In this document: one piece after another, positions 24,939-33,857 of the stretch | Position numbering within the stretch: position 1 is the first letter of the stretch | Layout: every line of letters begins with the position of its first letter | Assembly (NCBI RefSeq): GCF_000282215.1 | Contig: NZ_AKJS01000069.1 | Location: 1-64,000 of the forward strand | DNA from: Pseudomonas sp. GM21 | Lineage (GTDB): Bacteria > Pseudomonadota > Gammaproteobacteria > Pseudomonadales > Pseudomonadaceae | DNA length: 64,000 nt | Direction of reading: 5' to 3' | Program-made: the position numbers and the translations under genes | Notes under the pieces: model-generated | What the model saw: only the letters and a program-made list of their open reading frames with translations | Databases searched by the model: none | Told to the model about the DNA's origin: nothing

Positions 24939-25126
24939 TTGGTCGATTTGTACCGTATTCGGGTAGGTCGGGCAAGAGAGATTGGGAGGGCTGTAGGCTT
25001 TGTTGTTGGGCTTTAGCGCAGTTTTTGGGTGCCTTGATGAATGGATGGAGATCGTATGACCTGATTCCCGCGGCTAAATCAGTAACCCTTTGCGAGCAGT
25101 CTGCTCCTACAGAAATAGGGCATATT

Positions 25127-26230
25127 TCAGGCAATGATTTCGAATGAGGTGCTGGCCCGGCGCTCGCCGTTCACCAGGATGTGCACGGCATGCACGCCCA
25201 CATAGTGTTTGCGCGTGGTGAGCTCCTTGATCTGCTGACCACGGCTGACCCGTTCAGTCGCCTTTGCAGGCAACGTCACCGCCTTAAGCTTGAACACCTT
25301 CGCCGACGTGCTGCCATTGGCTTTGACGTAGTCAATTGCATAATCGATCACCAGCCGCTGACTCTCTGCTACCGTGGATTTCACCACAAACGACAGTGTG
25401 ATTTTCTCTCCCAGACGAATCACCGCCGGTTCGACCTTCACCTCAATAATCTCGACCTTAGCCTTGCCACTGGCCCCAATAATCGCCAGTGCCCGTTGAT
25501 TGCCCTGTTTGATCAAGCTGCGCAACGCATGCCGGGCAATCCACGCGGTGTGTCTGTTTTCCAGCGACCAGCCCTCAATCAGATCCAGCACCCACTCGGG
25601 GTGATCCTTGGTGATGTCATTGAGGTGGTTGGCGACGGATTTGCGCACGTAAAGGCTTTCGTCCGCCTTGAGGTTGTCGAGTATGGCGGCGGCCAGTGTC
25701 GGATCGGCCTGAATCTGTTCCAGCCGAAACGACCACGGCAAACGCGGTCGACTGCCTTCGCTGGCCAGACGCCGGACGTGTTCATTGTCATCCCGCGACC
25801 ATTGCTGCATCAGCGCCAATGAACGCTGTAAATCGCTGCGCAGAAAATAGCGGATCGCAAACTCCGCCGAACCAAACGCGGTGAAGTACTTGAGCGCGTC
25901 CATCGACTGTTCGAAATCATGGGCGCCATACAGCGCCACGTAATGCGGTAGCGAGATGCTGACGAAGCCGCTGTTGAGGCGCGGGGCGAGGGCGCGCAGC
26001 ACGTCGATGGATTCGTCGTAACTTAGCGGCAATACCGCGTGCAGGCTTTCGCTGACCCGGGCCATGCGCTGCATGATCGACAAGTCGAGGAGGCCATCGT
26101 TGGCCATCTTCAGGAAGGCCTTGGCGTTGAAGTCGGGGTAAACCGCGGTCATTTCGGTCGCGATGTGCTTGAGGCGCTCGGCGTTGAAGATTTCCTTCAG
26201 CGCCGGGGAGGGCTGTTCGGCGGCGGTCAT
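25127..26230 (-). CDS. DNA alkylation repair protein, AlkC/AlkD-like HEAT-repeat family
   Basis: A 367-aa cytosolic protein whose first ~240 residues form helical HEAT-like repeats as in AlkC/AlkD glycosylases that remove N3- and N7-alkylpurines. Family sequences include LRALAPRLNSGFVSISLPHYVALYG, FEQSMDALKYFTAFGSAEFAIRYFL, and SEGSRPRLPWSFRLEQIQADP. Residues ~255-367 form an added beta-rich domain (KVEIIEVKVEPAVIRLGEKITLSFVV) that looks like an Ig/SH3-type fold. Glycosylase activity is inferred from family. It stands alone on this strand, opposite the DksA-like gene. Confidence 0.8.
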   Translation of the reverse strand: MTAAEQPSPALKEIFNAERLKHIATEMTAVYPDFNAKAFLKMANDGLLDLSIMQRMARVSESLHAVLPLSYDESIDVLRALAPRLNSGFVSISLPHYVALYGAHDFEQSMDALKYFTAFGSAEFAIRYFLRSDLQRSLALMQQWSRDDNEHVRRLASEGSRPRLPWSFRLEQIQADPTLAAAILDNLKADESLYVRKSVANHLNDITKDHPEWVLDLIEGWSLENRHTAWIARHALRSLIKQGNQRALAIIGASGKAKVEIIEVKVEPAVIRLGEKITLSFVVKSTVAESQRLVIDYAIDYVKANGSTSAKVFKLKAVTLPAKATERVSRGQQIKELTTRKHYVGVHAVHILVNGERRASTSFEIIA

Positions 26231-26668
26231 GGGTAAGTCCGGTTGAGGGGGTGGCTCAGGTTATCGGGGGTACTGAAGAATGCCTCAAGCGTTTCTTTCA
26301 TTAATACATTTCTTCAGAGGACCATCGCGGGACGGACAACCTTAGCTGAGGTTTTGCTCCTTGACTGATCGGCATCAGGCCTTGCGCGGCCTTTTGTCTC
26401 CTATATACCGCCATTCAATTGAATTTCTTGCTATAAACGCACTCCGATAACGGCGGCAACGGTTGCCATAGAGCACTTTACGTACCTTGTCGGACAAATT
26501 CGCTGACTTTTCAGTTGCTGGGGCCTCAAGTCGGCCTTAGACTGCCGCCCCTCGTAAATTGAGTGCCGGGTGGCGCTTGGAATAAACGGCGCCTTTCCGA
26601 TGGCCTCACCAGGTCCGCCGGAACGCTCCCTAATTCGCCTTAATGCACGTTTTTTTATAGAGATATCA
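26231..26668. other. 438-bp intergenic region between divergent genes
   Basis: There is no convincing gene. It is moderately AT-rich around 26400-26470. I looked for a Zur-type site before the DksA paralogue and saw none. Confidence 0.4.
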
Positions 26669-27073
26669 ATGACAAAGGACAAGTTGCTGGCCATGCCGGC
26701 GGATGACTACATGAATGCTGAGCAGCACGCTTTTTTCTCCGAGCTGTTGCAGAACATGAAAGTCGAAACCCATGAGCGCATCGAACAGAACCGCATCGCC
26801 ATCGAGAGCCTGGACACCCCGGCCGATCCGGCAGACGCAGCTTCCGTTGAAGAAGAGCGCACCTGGCTGGTAAACGCGATCGATCGCGACCAGCGCATGC
26901 TGCCTCAGTTGGAACAGGCTCTGGAACGCATCAAAGAAGACAGCTTCGGCTGGTGCGACGACAGCGGCGAGGCCATTGGCCTCAAACGCCTGCTGATCAG
27001 CCCGACCACCAAGTACTGCATCGAAGCTCAAGAGCGTCACGAACAGATCGACAAGCACCAGCGTCAGGCCTGA
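26669..27073 (+). CDS. DksA-family RNA polymerase regulator with degenerate zinc finger (DksA2-like)
   Basis: A 134-aa protein expected to bind the RNA polymerase secondary channel and tune ppGpp-dependent transcription. The coiled-coil tip motif DxxDxA is present (Asp53, Asp56, Ala58). In the zinc-finger region only two of four cysteines remain: Cys96-x2-Ser99 and Cys117-x2-Ala120. That pattern is the hallmark of zinc-independent DksA2 in P. aeruginosa, which can replace DksA when zinc is scarce. Start ATG 26669 follows TAGAGAT. A strong terminator follows, so the gene is transcribed alone. Confidence 0.85.
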   Translation: MTKDKLLAMPADDYMNAEQHAFFSELLQNMKVETHERIEQNRIAIESLDTPADPADAASVEEERTWLVNAIDRDQRMLPQLEQALERIKEDSFGWCDDSGEAIGLKRLLISPTTKYCIEAQERHEQIDKHQRQA

Positions 27074-27087
27074 TTTCGTAGCGCCCC

Positions 27088-27144
27088 GCATCGCGGGCGA
27101 GCCTCACTCCAAAAGGAGCAGGGCTGGCCCGCGATGCTTTTTTT
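27088..27144 (+). terminator. Rho-independent terminator of the DksA-like gene
   Basis: The 11-bp arms GCATCGCGGGC (27088-27098) and GCCCGCGATGC (27127-27137) are followed by seven T residues. This is the clearest intrinsic terminator in the window. Confidence 0.9.
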
Positions 27145-27266
27145 CGTCTGCGAAAAACCTCGCGCACCTCTATTGTTCGGCTGCAAAAACCACGACTAAT
27201 GGATCATAGATAATGGCCTTGTAGTGGCGTTAAATGCGCAGACAACAATTAGAAGGTCATGGGGTG

Positions 27267-28877
27267 ATGAAGATGACGAGAGACGGATCTCTGGCGGCGG
27301 CAGCGCCTGCGCCAGTGCTTTTGCCGAAAAACCTTTGGCTGACCCCGACCCTGCAAAGTGTCGCCCTGATGCTGTTGTTGAGCGGCATGGCGCTGGGTGG
27401 CTGGTCGCTTTACCTTGGCTTGCCCTTGGCCGTGTTGATTGTGTGGTTGCCGCGTCTACGCTCCCGCGCTACGCCCGAGGTCACCTCGATGGACGCTTCC
27501 AGTACCATCACCGCGTTGACTCGCGACCTTTCCTACACCACCAGTCATAACGCGCTATCCGCAGCCGGCGTAGCGTTTTCGGTCAAGCAACTGGCGGACA
27601 AACTGCAGTCGCAACTCAGCGCGGCGGCACAAATTGTCCGCAATGCCGAGGTGATGATCGCGACCGAGCAGGCTACCTCCAAACTCAGCCGTGAAGCCCT
27701 TGGTGCTGCCAGCGAAGCTCATCAAAGCGGCGCAGCAGGGCGCAAGGAGCTGATTGAATCCATCGCCCGAATGCATCAACTCAGTCAGCGCGCCAGCAAC
27801 AGTCGCGAGTTGATCGAGGCCCTGAGCCTGCGCAGTGACGACATCCAGCGGGTAACGCTGGTGATTCAGTCCATCGCCAACCAGACCAACCTGCTGGCGT
27901 TGAACGCCGCTATTGAAGCCGCGCGGGCGGGTGAGCACGGTCGCGGCTTTGCGGTCGTGGCCGATGAAGTGCGCGGTCTGGCGGCGCGAACGGCGACAGC
28001 GACCGGTGAGGTCGGCGAGATGGTGGCCGATATCCAGCAACGCACCGCTCAGGTCGTGGAGCAGATTCGCCAACTGTCCAGCGACCTCGACAGCGGTGTC
28101 GAGCAAGTCGAGCACACCGGTCAACACCTTGAAAACATCGCACGGCTGGCTGCTGGCGTTGAACATCAGGTCGGGGAAATCGCTCGGGGCGCGGACACCA
28201 ATCGCGAACAACTCGACAGCCTGTTCCATGCCATCGAACAGATGCGCAGCGATCTGGCGGTCAGCGACCAACAGACCCAGCGTCTGGCCCAGGCCGCCGT
28301 GCAAATGGAAGGTCAGGCCGAATCCATCAGTGAACGCCTGGCCGAAGTCGGCCTGGATGACTATCACCAACGTATTTATGACCTGGCCCGCGAAGGCGCG
28401 AGTCAAATTGCCGCACGTTTCGAAGCGGATATCGACCAGGGGCGTGTCAGCCTTGATGACCTGTTTGACCGAAATTACCAGGCGATCCCCAAAACCAGCC
28501 CGGTCAAGTTTCAAACCCGTTTCGACCGCTACACCGATCAGGTCTTGCCGGCGATTCAGGAGCCGTTGCTACCGCGTCATGAAGGATTGGTGTTTGCCAT
28601 CGCCTGCACACAGCAGGGGTATGTGCCGACCCATAACACGGTCTTCTGCCAGGCGCTAACCGGCGACACGCAGGTTGATACCCTGCAAAACCGCACCAAA
28701 CGTAAATTCGCCGATCGCACCGGTATCCGCTGTGGCAGCCATCAACAACCCGTGTTGTTGCAGACGTACACCCGCGACACCGGCGAACTGATGCACGACC
28801 TCTCGGTGCCGATCATGCTCAAGGGCCGGCACTGGGGTGGGTTGCGGTTGGGTTACAAGCCACAGAGTGCTCGCTAG
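27267..28877 (+). CDS. Methyl-accepting chemotaxis protein with C-terminal sensor-like domain
   Basis: About 536 aa. Two close hydrophobic segments near residues 20-50 anchor the protein with almost no periplasmic loop. The conserved signalling tip ([38 protein letters not shown]) lies at about 200-240. After the coiled coil, residues ~365-536 form a separate domain ([27 protein letters not shown] ... [23 protein letters not shown] ... [19 protein letters not shown]) resembling a Cache/PAS-type sensor placed after the signalling unit. It would sense a cytosolic signal. ATG 27234 is an alternative start. Confidence 0.85.
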   Translation: MKMTRDGSLAAAAPAPVLLPKNLWLTPTLQSVALMLLLSGMALGGWSLYLGLPLAVLIVWLPRLRSRATPEVTSMDASSTITALTRDLSYTTSHNALSAAGVAFSVKQLADKLQSQLSAAAQIVRNAEVMIATEQATSKLSREALGAASEAHQSGAAGRKELIESIARMHQLSQRASNSRELIEALSLRSDDIQRVTLVIQSIANQTNLLALNAAIEAARAGEHGRGFAVVADEVRGLAARTATATGEVGEMVADIQQRTAQVVEQIRQLSSDLDSGVEQVEHTGQHLENIARLAAGVEHQVGEIARGADTNREQLDSLFHAIEQMRSDLAVSDQQTQRLAQAAVQMEGQAESISERLAEVGLDDYHQRIYDLAREGASQIAARFEADIDQGRVSLDDLFDRNYQAIPKTSPVKFQTRFDRYTDQVLPAIQEPLLPRHEGLVFAIACTQQGYVPTHNTVFCQALTGDTQVDTLQNRTKRKFADRTGIRCGSHQQPVLLQTYTRDTGELMHDLSVPIMLKGRHWGGLRLGYKPQSAR

Positions 28878-28927
28878 AGGCCCAATATCGTAGCGAACCT
28901 TGTAGCAGCTGGCACCTGACAGCCGGG

Positions 28928-29173
28928 TTAGTGAACCTGATGCAGACGCAGGTTCAGTTCGTCGACCACCCGCGCCCAGTCGGCGTCTTCCCGTAATTGC
29001 TCTTTCAGGAAACCGGCTTGCTGAGGCGTCCAGAACTCGGCGTCGATCAGTTTTTTGTCGTCAGCCAACGGTGAATGGCTGGCAATGAAATCATCGATGG
29101 CCTTCTGGCTGGAGTCCAGGCCGAGTTGGTCGAACAAGCCTTTCAAGTCGTGTGTGGGTGAATCCATGTTCAT
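28928..29173 (-). CDS. DUF2789-family protein
   Basis: An 81-aa soluble protein of a conserved gammaproteobacterial family of unknown function. The family sequences LKGLFDQLGLDSSQKAIDDFIASHSPL and FWTPQQAGFLKEQLREDADWARVVDELN are complete. It is acidic and probably all-helical. An in-frame ATG two codons downstream is an equally likely start. It stands alone. Confidence 0.85.
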   Translation of the reverse strand: MNMDSPTHDLKGLFDQLGLDSSQKAIDDFIASHSPLADDKKLIDAEFWTPQQAGFLKEQLREDADWARVVDELNLRLHQVH

Positions 29174-29297
29174 CTCCTGGTGGTTCGCGTCGAGTGCGAG
29201 ATCTGAAGGGCGGCTTCATTGCATCTGAGGAGGCCGCGCTTCAGGAGTTCGATGGATGTTCCAAAGCAGGAGTGAGCATAGACGGCAAATTCGATGA

Positions 29298-29594
29298 TCA
29301 GGCTTTCAATGCACCTGCATCGACAGCCGCCTTCAGGGCTTGGGCCGATTCCTGGGCGGCAATGGCGGCAACATCCGCCGTTTTGAACCAGCGATCCTTC
29401 TCGACCTGGTGATACGTCACCGTGGTCAATTTCGGTTTGGCGCGCATGACAATCACTGCCTGGAATTCGCCGTCGATCTCTCTGGCTTCGCCCCGGATCA
29501 TAAATTCGCCAATATCAAATTCCGTCACGTAGCAGCCTTCCCTTGGAAATATTTTGTTGTTTTGAGCGCCGTCCGACGTGGGAACGGGTTTCAT
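29298..29594 (-). CDS. Conserved hypothetical protein
   Basis: A 98-aa soluble protein; I do not recognise a named family. The sequence looks like a small beta-sheet domain with a helix (YVTEFDIGEFMIRGEAREIDGEFQAVIVMR, then RWFKTADVAAIAAQESAQALKAAVDAG). ATG 29594 is preferred to the longer frame from 29729. It lies between DUF2789 and another small minus-strand gene in a run of short unknown genes. Confidence 0.6.
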   Translation of the reverse strand: MKPVPTSDGAQNNKIFPREGCYVTEFDIGEFMIRGEAREIDGEFQAVIVMRAKPKLTTVTYHQVEKDRWFKTADVAAIAAQESAQALKAAVDAGALKA

Positions 29595-29685
29595 GGGGCG
29601 GGCAGTATGGCAGCAGTTGCCCGCCGACGGCTGAGTTAAGTCGGCGGTGTGACGAAACGTCGGCTGGATTGAGCTCTGCGGCGCC

Positions 29686-29934
29686 TCATTCGCGTGACTC
29701 AAGTGAGCGGGCAAGTGCACAGGCTTCATTGTGGTCGCCGCGGAAACCTCTGACGCGACCGGTGGCGGCTTCCTTGATATGGAAAAACGCGTTGCCGGCC
29801 AAAATCACCTGAAATCTCGGCCAGGCAGGGGCTTCGGGGGGCAATCGAGGTCGTTCGAGTATTCCCTGAGGGTGCGACGAGGCGTCGTGCGTATAAGGCA
29901 TCTGGGCGGTTGCAAAATGAGTCATAGTGCACAT
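29686..29934 (-). CDS. Small conserved hypothetical protein
   Basis: An 82-aa protein with AAGGA upstream of its ATG. The C-terminal half (FFHIKEAATGRVRGFRGDHNEACALARSLE) reads like a coding beta-hairpin plus helix. I do not recognise a family. The codon pattern is consistent with a real gene, but support is moderate. Confidence 0.55.
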   Translation of the reverse strand: MCTMTHFATAQMPYTHDASSHPQGILERPRLPPEAPAWPRFQVILAGNAFFHIKEAATGRVRGFRGDHNEACALARSLESRE

Positions 29935-30366
29935 ATGAAGTCCTTTTCATTGTTTTACCGACGTATGTACGTCGTTTTGGGTAGTCTCTGTCAGCATCGC
30001 TGCTCTAGAATTGCCATCACGGGTTGGCGAATGCTGTACATCTAAAGCAATTTTTTGCGGGCGATATGTCAGAAAAGTGCTTTTCTTGAAGCGTTTTATC
30101 CTTAAAGTTAGTCATCCTGTTTCCTCTGGCAGCAAGAAGGGTATTTTCCTTCAACCTCTGACGACGTTGAGGGAAGACGGCGCGAGTGGTATTCCAGTAC
30201 GCTCACCAACCTCGCGATGCACGAGCCCTCTGCCCGGATCAGGATTTCAACCCGGATTTTTTGCAAGACTATCGGTATGGCCGCTTTTTTTTGCTGTGCG
30301 CCTTTCCTGCGTGCGGTATCCAATTTCAGATATGGGGATGTTTCCTTGGCAGTAAGTAATCTCGAT
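29935..30366. other. 432-bp region between divergent genes, with an inverted repeat
   Basis: AT-richer than its surroundings. CGACGTA (29959-29965) and TACGTCG (29968-29974) form a near-perfect inverted repeat 25 bases before the minus-strand gene, a possible operator. Nothing else is recognisable. Confidence 0.45.
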
Positions 30367-30816
30367 ATGCATGCTTTGTTCGTGTTGGGTGATTTGCGCG
30401 CAAAGTTGGTTAAACAGTTTCAATCTCGTTTCGTCTACATCACCGAACAAAACGCCGAAGGCATTTACATTGCCGAGGTCGACACCGAAGAAGCGCTGGT
30501 GGTGGACGACAAGCCGGGGCTGAAACTCAAGGTCGGCGATCATTTCAGCGCCTCTGTTCTACCGAGCCGCGAAGGTGGCAAGCTGGACATCAAGTTTCGC
30601 GAAATCAAACTGACGGTGTATGGGTTGGGCGATTACGCGTTTGTCACCACCGCCGATGGTCAGGCAATTGTGTTCAAGGAAGGCCATAGCGTGGTCACGG
30701 TGTTCGCCGCCCACCAACAGTTACAGGAAGGCCTGACTAAAACCCTGAAAGCCGTAACCGCCAAGGCCGCGAAGTGGCGCAAGGGCGAGCTGGTGACTTT
30801 CAAGGCCAGCGAGTAA
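30367..30816 (+). CDS. Conserved hypothetical protein
   Basis: About 149 aa, soluble. The sequence is beta-rich with a regular pattern (FVYITEQNAEGIYIAEVDTEEALVVDD ... KLDIKFREIKLTVYGLGDYAFVTTADGQAIVF) and a basic helical C-terminus. I do not recognise a family. The start is unclear: ATG 30367 lacks a good ribosome-binding site and TTG 30346 is possible. The stop overlaps the ATG of the next gene, so they form a two-gene operon. Confidence 0.65.
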   Translation: MHALFVLGDLRAKLVKQFQSRFVYITEQNAEGIYIAEVDTEEALVVDDKPGLKLKVGDHFSASVLPSREGGKLDIKFREIKLTVYGLGDYAFVTTADGQAIVFKEGHSVVTVFAAHQQLQEGLTKTLKAVTAKAAKWRKGELVTFKASE

Positions 30817-31013
30817 TGACCCTGACCCGCGCCGATTTCCACGAACAGAACCAGGCCAGTGCACTTACCGAGGCCCGGCGGCTTTTCGAGCAGAAGGCTG
30901 TTCTGCAGGGAGCCTGGCTGAATTGGGTAGCGTCACAGATTTATACACTGCGTCCGGCGGCGTACGCCAGCATGGTCCGAAGAGAGTTGTCACGCTTGCA
31001 GGCCGCTGACTAA
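30816..31013 (+). CDS. Small hypothetical protein, coupled to the upstream gene
   Basis: A 65-aa helical protein (ADFHEQNQASALTEARRLFEQKAVLQGAWLNWVASQIYTL, then two positively charged helices). Its ATG overlaps the preceding TAA by one base, showing translational coupling. No family is recognised. Confidence 0.6.
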   Translation: MTLTRADFHEQNQASALTEARRLFEQKAVLQGAWLNWVASQIYTLRPAAYASMVRRELSRLQAAD

Positions 31014-31135
31014 AGTTAATTCCCGCCCCTCGAAATCAGGATCCTCTACTACAGTCAATTGACTGAATATTTTGAGGCTGCGGTCGTTCATCAGGCCATC
31101 CTGCTATTGCTGTGAACAGCACGAGGTGCAAAAGC

Positions 31136-32152
31136 ATGAAAGGATTTCGACGGTTGCTGGCGGCGTCACTGGCCAGTGTCGGGTTGTTGACCTCACCCCT
31201 TCCGGTATTCGCGGCCCAGGCGCCGATCCACTTCGCCGACCTCAATTGGGAAAGTGGCAGTCTGATCACGGATATCCTGCGGATCATCGTCGAAAAGGGT
31301 TACGGGCTGCCGACCGATACCTTGCCAGGCACCACGATCACCCTGGAAACCGCACTGGCCAACAATGACATTCAGGTCATTGGTGAAGAATGGGCCGGTC
31401 GCAGCCCGGTCTGGGTCAAGGCCGAGGCTGAAGGCAAGGTGGCGAGCCTGGGCGATACGGTCAAGGGCGCCACCGAGGGTTGGTGGGTCCCGGAATACGT
31501 GATCAAGGGCGACCCGGCCAAAGGCATCAAGCCGCTCGCGCCGGGGCTGCGCAGTGTCAGCGACCTGCCCAAATACAAAGACGTGTTCGCCGACCCCGAA
31601 AGCCCAGGCAAGGGGCGCTTCCTCAACAGCCCGATCGGCTGGACATCAGAAGTGGTCAACAAGCAGAAACTCGCCGCCTATGGCCTGAACGACAGCTACG
31701 TTAACTTTCGCAGCGGTTCCGGGGCCGCGCTGGACGCAGAAATCACTTCATCGATCCATCGGGGTAAGCCGGTTCTGTTCTATTACTGGTCTCCGACGCC
31801 CTTGCTCGGGCGCTTCAAGCTGATTCAGCTGGAGGAGCCACCCTTCGATGCCGAAGCCTGGAAAACCCTGACCGACGCCGACAATCCCAATCCCAAGCCG
31901 ACGCGTTCGCTGCCCTCGAAGCTGTCCATCGGTGTGTCTGCGCCGTTTCAAAAACAGTACCCGCAAATCGCCGAATTCTTCAGCAAGGTCGATTTGCCGA
32001 TCGATCCATTAAACAAGGCCTTGGCCGAGATGAGCGAAAAACATACGCCACCGCGCCAGGCGGCGGAAGCGTTCATGAAGGCACACCCTGAGATCTGGCA
32101 GGCGTGGGTGCCAAAAGAGGTGGCCGACAAGGTCAACGCCGACCTCAAGTAA
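31136..32152 (+). CDS. Glycine betaine/choline-type ABC transporter substrate-binding protein, orphan
   Basis: A 338-aa periplasmic OpuAC-family protein with a signal peptide ending near FAAQA. The mature part shows IHFADLNWESGSLITDILRIIVEKGYG, EEWAGRSPVW and FYYWSPTPLLGRFKLIQLEEP, matching the quaternary-amine binding family (tryptophan/tyrosine-rich pocket). No ATPase or permease genes adjoin. In pseudomonads such lone binding proteins can feed a shared betaine transporter, which is the likely arrangement here. ATG 31136 follows CGAGGTG. Confidence 0.85.
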   Translation: MKGFRRLLAASLASVGLLTSPLPVFAAQAPIHFADLNWESGSLITDILRIIVEKGYGLPTDTLPGTTITLETALANNDIQVIGEEWAGRSPVWVKAEAEGKVASLGDTVKGATEGWWVPEYVIKGDPAKGIKPLAPGLRSVSDLPKYKDVFADPESPGKGRFLNSPIGWTSEVVNKQKLAAYGLNDSYVNFRSGSGAALDAEITSSIHRGKPVLFYYWSPTPLLGRFKLIQLEEPPFDAEAWKTLTDADNPNPKPTRSLPSKLSIGVSAPFQKQYPQIAEFFSKVDLPIDPLNKALAEMSEKHTPPRQAAEAFMKAHPEIWQAWVPKEVADKVNADLK

Positions 32153-32237
32153 ACCGATGGCTCACCCGATTGTATTTTGCCGAGTATCGCTATCACCGCC
32201 CGGAGCACATTCGCTCCCACTGGATGGATGCCCGAAT

Positions 32238-32675
32238 ATGAGTCTGATGGTCGCGCAATGGATGGCTTCAATCTTTTTGATTATTAGCCTGATCCACGTG
32301 TATTGGGCGTCGGGCGGCAAATGGGGTAGTGAAGCGGCGGTACCACGAGTACCCGGGGAGGGCGGCGCGCAATCAAGGCCTGCGTTCAAGCCGTCGGGTT
32401 GGCTGACGTTGCTGGTGGCGGTGGGGTTGCTGTTGATCGCCATGCTGGTGTGCTTGCGAGTCGGTCTGTGTTTACCTTTGGTGCATGACCGGTGGCTGCA
32501 ATGGGTGATCAGTGCCATTGCAATACTGATGTTCGCCCGGGCGATTGGAGATTCGAACCTGGTGGGGTTCTTCAAAGAGGTCAAGGACTCGATGTTTGCC
32601 CGGCTCGATACCTGGGTGTATTCGCCCTTGTGTGTGGTGTTGGGGGCTGGACTGTTGGCAGTTGCCTGGATTTGA
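32238..32675 (+). CDS. DUF3995-type membrane protein
   Basis: A 145-aa inner-membrane protein with four hydrophobic segments. The first contains the family pattern SLIHVYWASGGKWG, and the loop AIGDSNLVGFFKEVKDSMFARLDTWVYSPLC is typical of DUF3995 proteins. Function unknown. ATG 32238 is favoured because the frame before it overlaps the preceding intergenic region. It stands between the binding-protein gene and the convergent Mrp operon. Confidence 0.75.
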   Translation: MSLMVAQWMASIFLIISLIHVYWASGGKWGSEAAVPRVPGEGGAQSRPAFKPSGWLTLLVAVGLLLIAMLVCLRVGLCLPLVHDRWLQWVISAIAILMFARAIGDSNLVGFFKEVKDSMFARLDTWVYSPLCVVLGAGLLAVAWI

Positions 32676-32734
32676 GTTGTCTGGGCAATAGCCATCGCGA
32701 GCAGGCCCTGCCAGTCAATACAAAACCCCTTGAT

Positions 32735-33097
32735 TCAGCTCCCGCTCTCAGTCCGCCGACTGCTCACCTCAGCCGGCACATCATCCCCGGCCATGCGCTT
32801 GCGAAACAGCGCCGCCCGAGCCAGCAGCAAGGTGGTCACCGGCACGGTGATCGCCAACAGAATCGGAATCAGCCAGGCATGCAGCACCAGCCCCGACTTG
32901 AGCACCGAAAAGTAAATGATCGACGCCAGCGCCACGCACCACGCGCCCAATGTCGAAGCCAGCGCCGGCGGGTGCATGCGCTGGAAGTAATCCTTCATGC
33001 GCACCAGGCCAATGGCGCCGACCAGCGCAAACAAGCTGCTGAGCAGCAGCAGAATCGCCACTGGAACCTCGACCCACAGCGACAGTTCACCACTCAT
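32735..33097 (-). CDS. mrpG: Mrp Na+/H+ antiporter subunit G
   Basis: A 120-aa inner-membrane protein with three hydrophobic segments, the last gene of the operon. GAIGLVRMKDYFQRMHPPALASTLG is the MnhG/PhaG signature. It is needed for assembly of the multi-subunit cation/proton antiporter. Its start overlaps the mrpF stop by four bases. Confidence 0.93.
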   Translation of the reverse strand: MSGELSLWVEVPVAILLLLSSLFALVGAIGLVRMKDYFQRMHPPALASTLGAWCVALASIIYFSVLKSGLVLHAWLIPILLAITVPVTTLLLARAALFRKRMAGDDVPAEVSSRRTESGS

Positions 33098-33372
33098 TCG
33101 ATCACCTCGCCACGCAGCAGGAATTTCGCCAGGGCAAACGAGCCGACGAAGCCGAACAGGGCGATCAACAGCGCCGCCTCGAAATAGGTGTCACTGGCAT
33201 AACGAATACCCAGCGTCAGCATCATCAGCATCGCGATGATGTACAGGTAATCCAGCGCCAGTACCCGATCCTGGGCCGATGGCCCTTTAAACAGACGGAT
33301 CAGGGTCAGGATCATCGCCACGGAAAACAGGAACAGGCTCAGCAGGATTGCGTTCGACAGCAATGCGCTCAT
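33094..33372 (-). CDS. mrpF: Mrp Na+/H+ antiporter subunit F
   Basis: A 92-aa membrane protein with three hydrophobic segments. The family motif RLFKGPSAQDRVLALDYLYI is at about residues 27-46. It overlaps both neighbours by four bases, so it is coupled to mrpE and mrpG. Confidence 0.93.
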   Translation of the reverse strand: MSALLSNAILLSLFLFSVAMILTLIRLFKGPSAQDRVLALDYLYIIAMLMMLTLGIRYASDTYFEAALLIALFGFVGSFALAKFLLRGEVIE

Positions 33373-33857
33373 TCGAAGATCTCCATCAAGGGGCGTTCAT
33401 AGGTCGCCTTGAAGTGCTGGATGAACAGCGCTTCGTCATCCAGATCGAACACATGCAGCAACAGAATGCTGCGGTCCAGCGCCAACTCCGACCAGACGGT
33501 GCCCGGGACCACGGTGCAGATTGCCGACAGCGCGGCGAGGCCGTTGGCATCGCGCAGGTCCAGCGGCACTTTGATGAAGCGCGAGTGCGGCGGCCGGCGA
33601 CCGGCATTCAGCACGCCCCAAGCCACGGCGAGGTTGGACACCACCACGTCGCGACCGACCACCAGGAGCAAACGCAGGATCACCCCGGGGCGACGAATAC
33701 GAATCGGCAGTGGTCGCAACCGGCGCATCATCAGCGGTGCACAGAAACCCAACAGGGCACCGAGCAACAGGTTGCCCGGGCTCATCGACTGGTTCAGCAC
33801 CAGCCACAATAGCCAGAGCCCCAGCGACAACCAGGGTGAAGGGAGCAGGCGTTTCAT
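33369..33857 (-). CDS. mrpE: Mrp Na+/H+ antiporter subunit E
   Basis: A 162-aa protein with two or three N-terminal hydrophobic segments and a cytosolic C-terminal domain (VPGTVWSELALDRSILLLHVFDLDDE), as in MnhE/PhaE. The ATG at 33857 overlaps the mrpD stop by four bases and fixes the start; the frame continues upstream inside mrpD but is not used. Confidence 0.93.
   Translation of the reverse strand: MKRLLPSPWLSLGLWLLWLVLNQSMSPGNLLLGALLGFCAPLMMRRLRPLPIRIRRPGVILRLLLVVGRDVVVSNLAVAWGVLNAGRRPPHSRFIKVPLDLRDANGLAALSAICTVVPGTVWSELALDRSILLLHVFDLDDEALFIQHFKATYERPLMEIFE

Noticed and set aside
26400..26668. Zur-type operator before the DksA paralogue
   Set aside because: I looked for a GTTATAATATAAC-like inverted repeat and saw none with acceptable symmetry.
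27088..27144. REP element after the DksA-like gene
   Set aside because: The hairpin is followed by seven T residues and lacks the REP core, so it is better called an intrinsic terminator.
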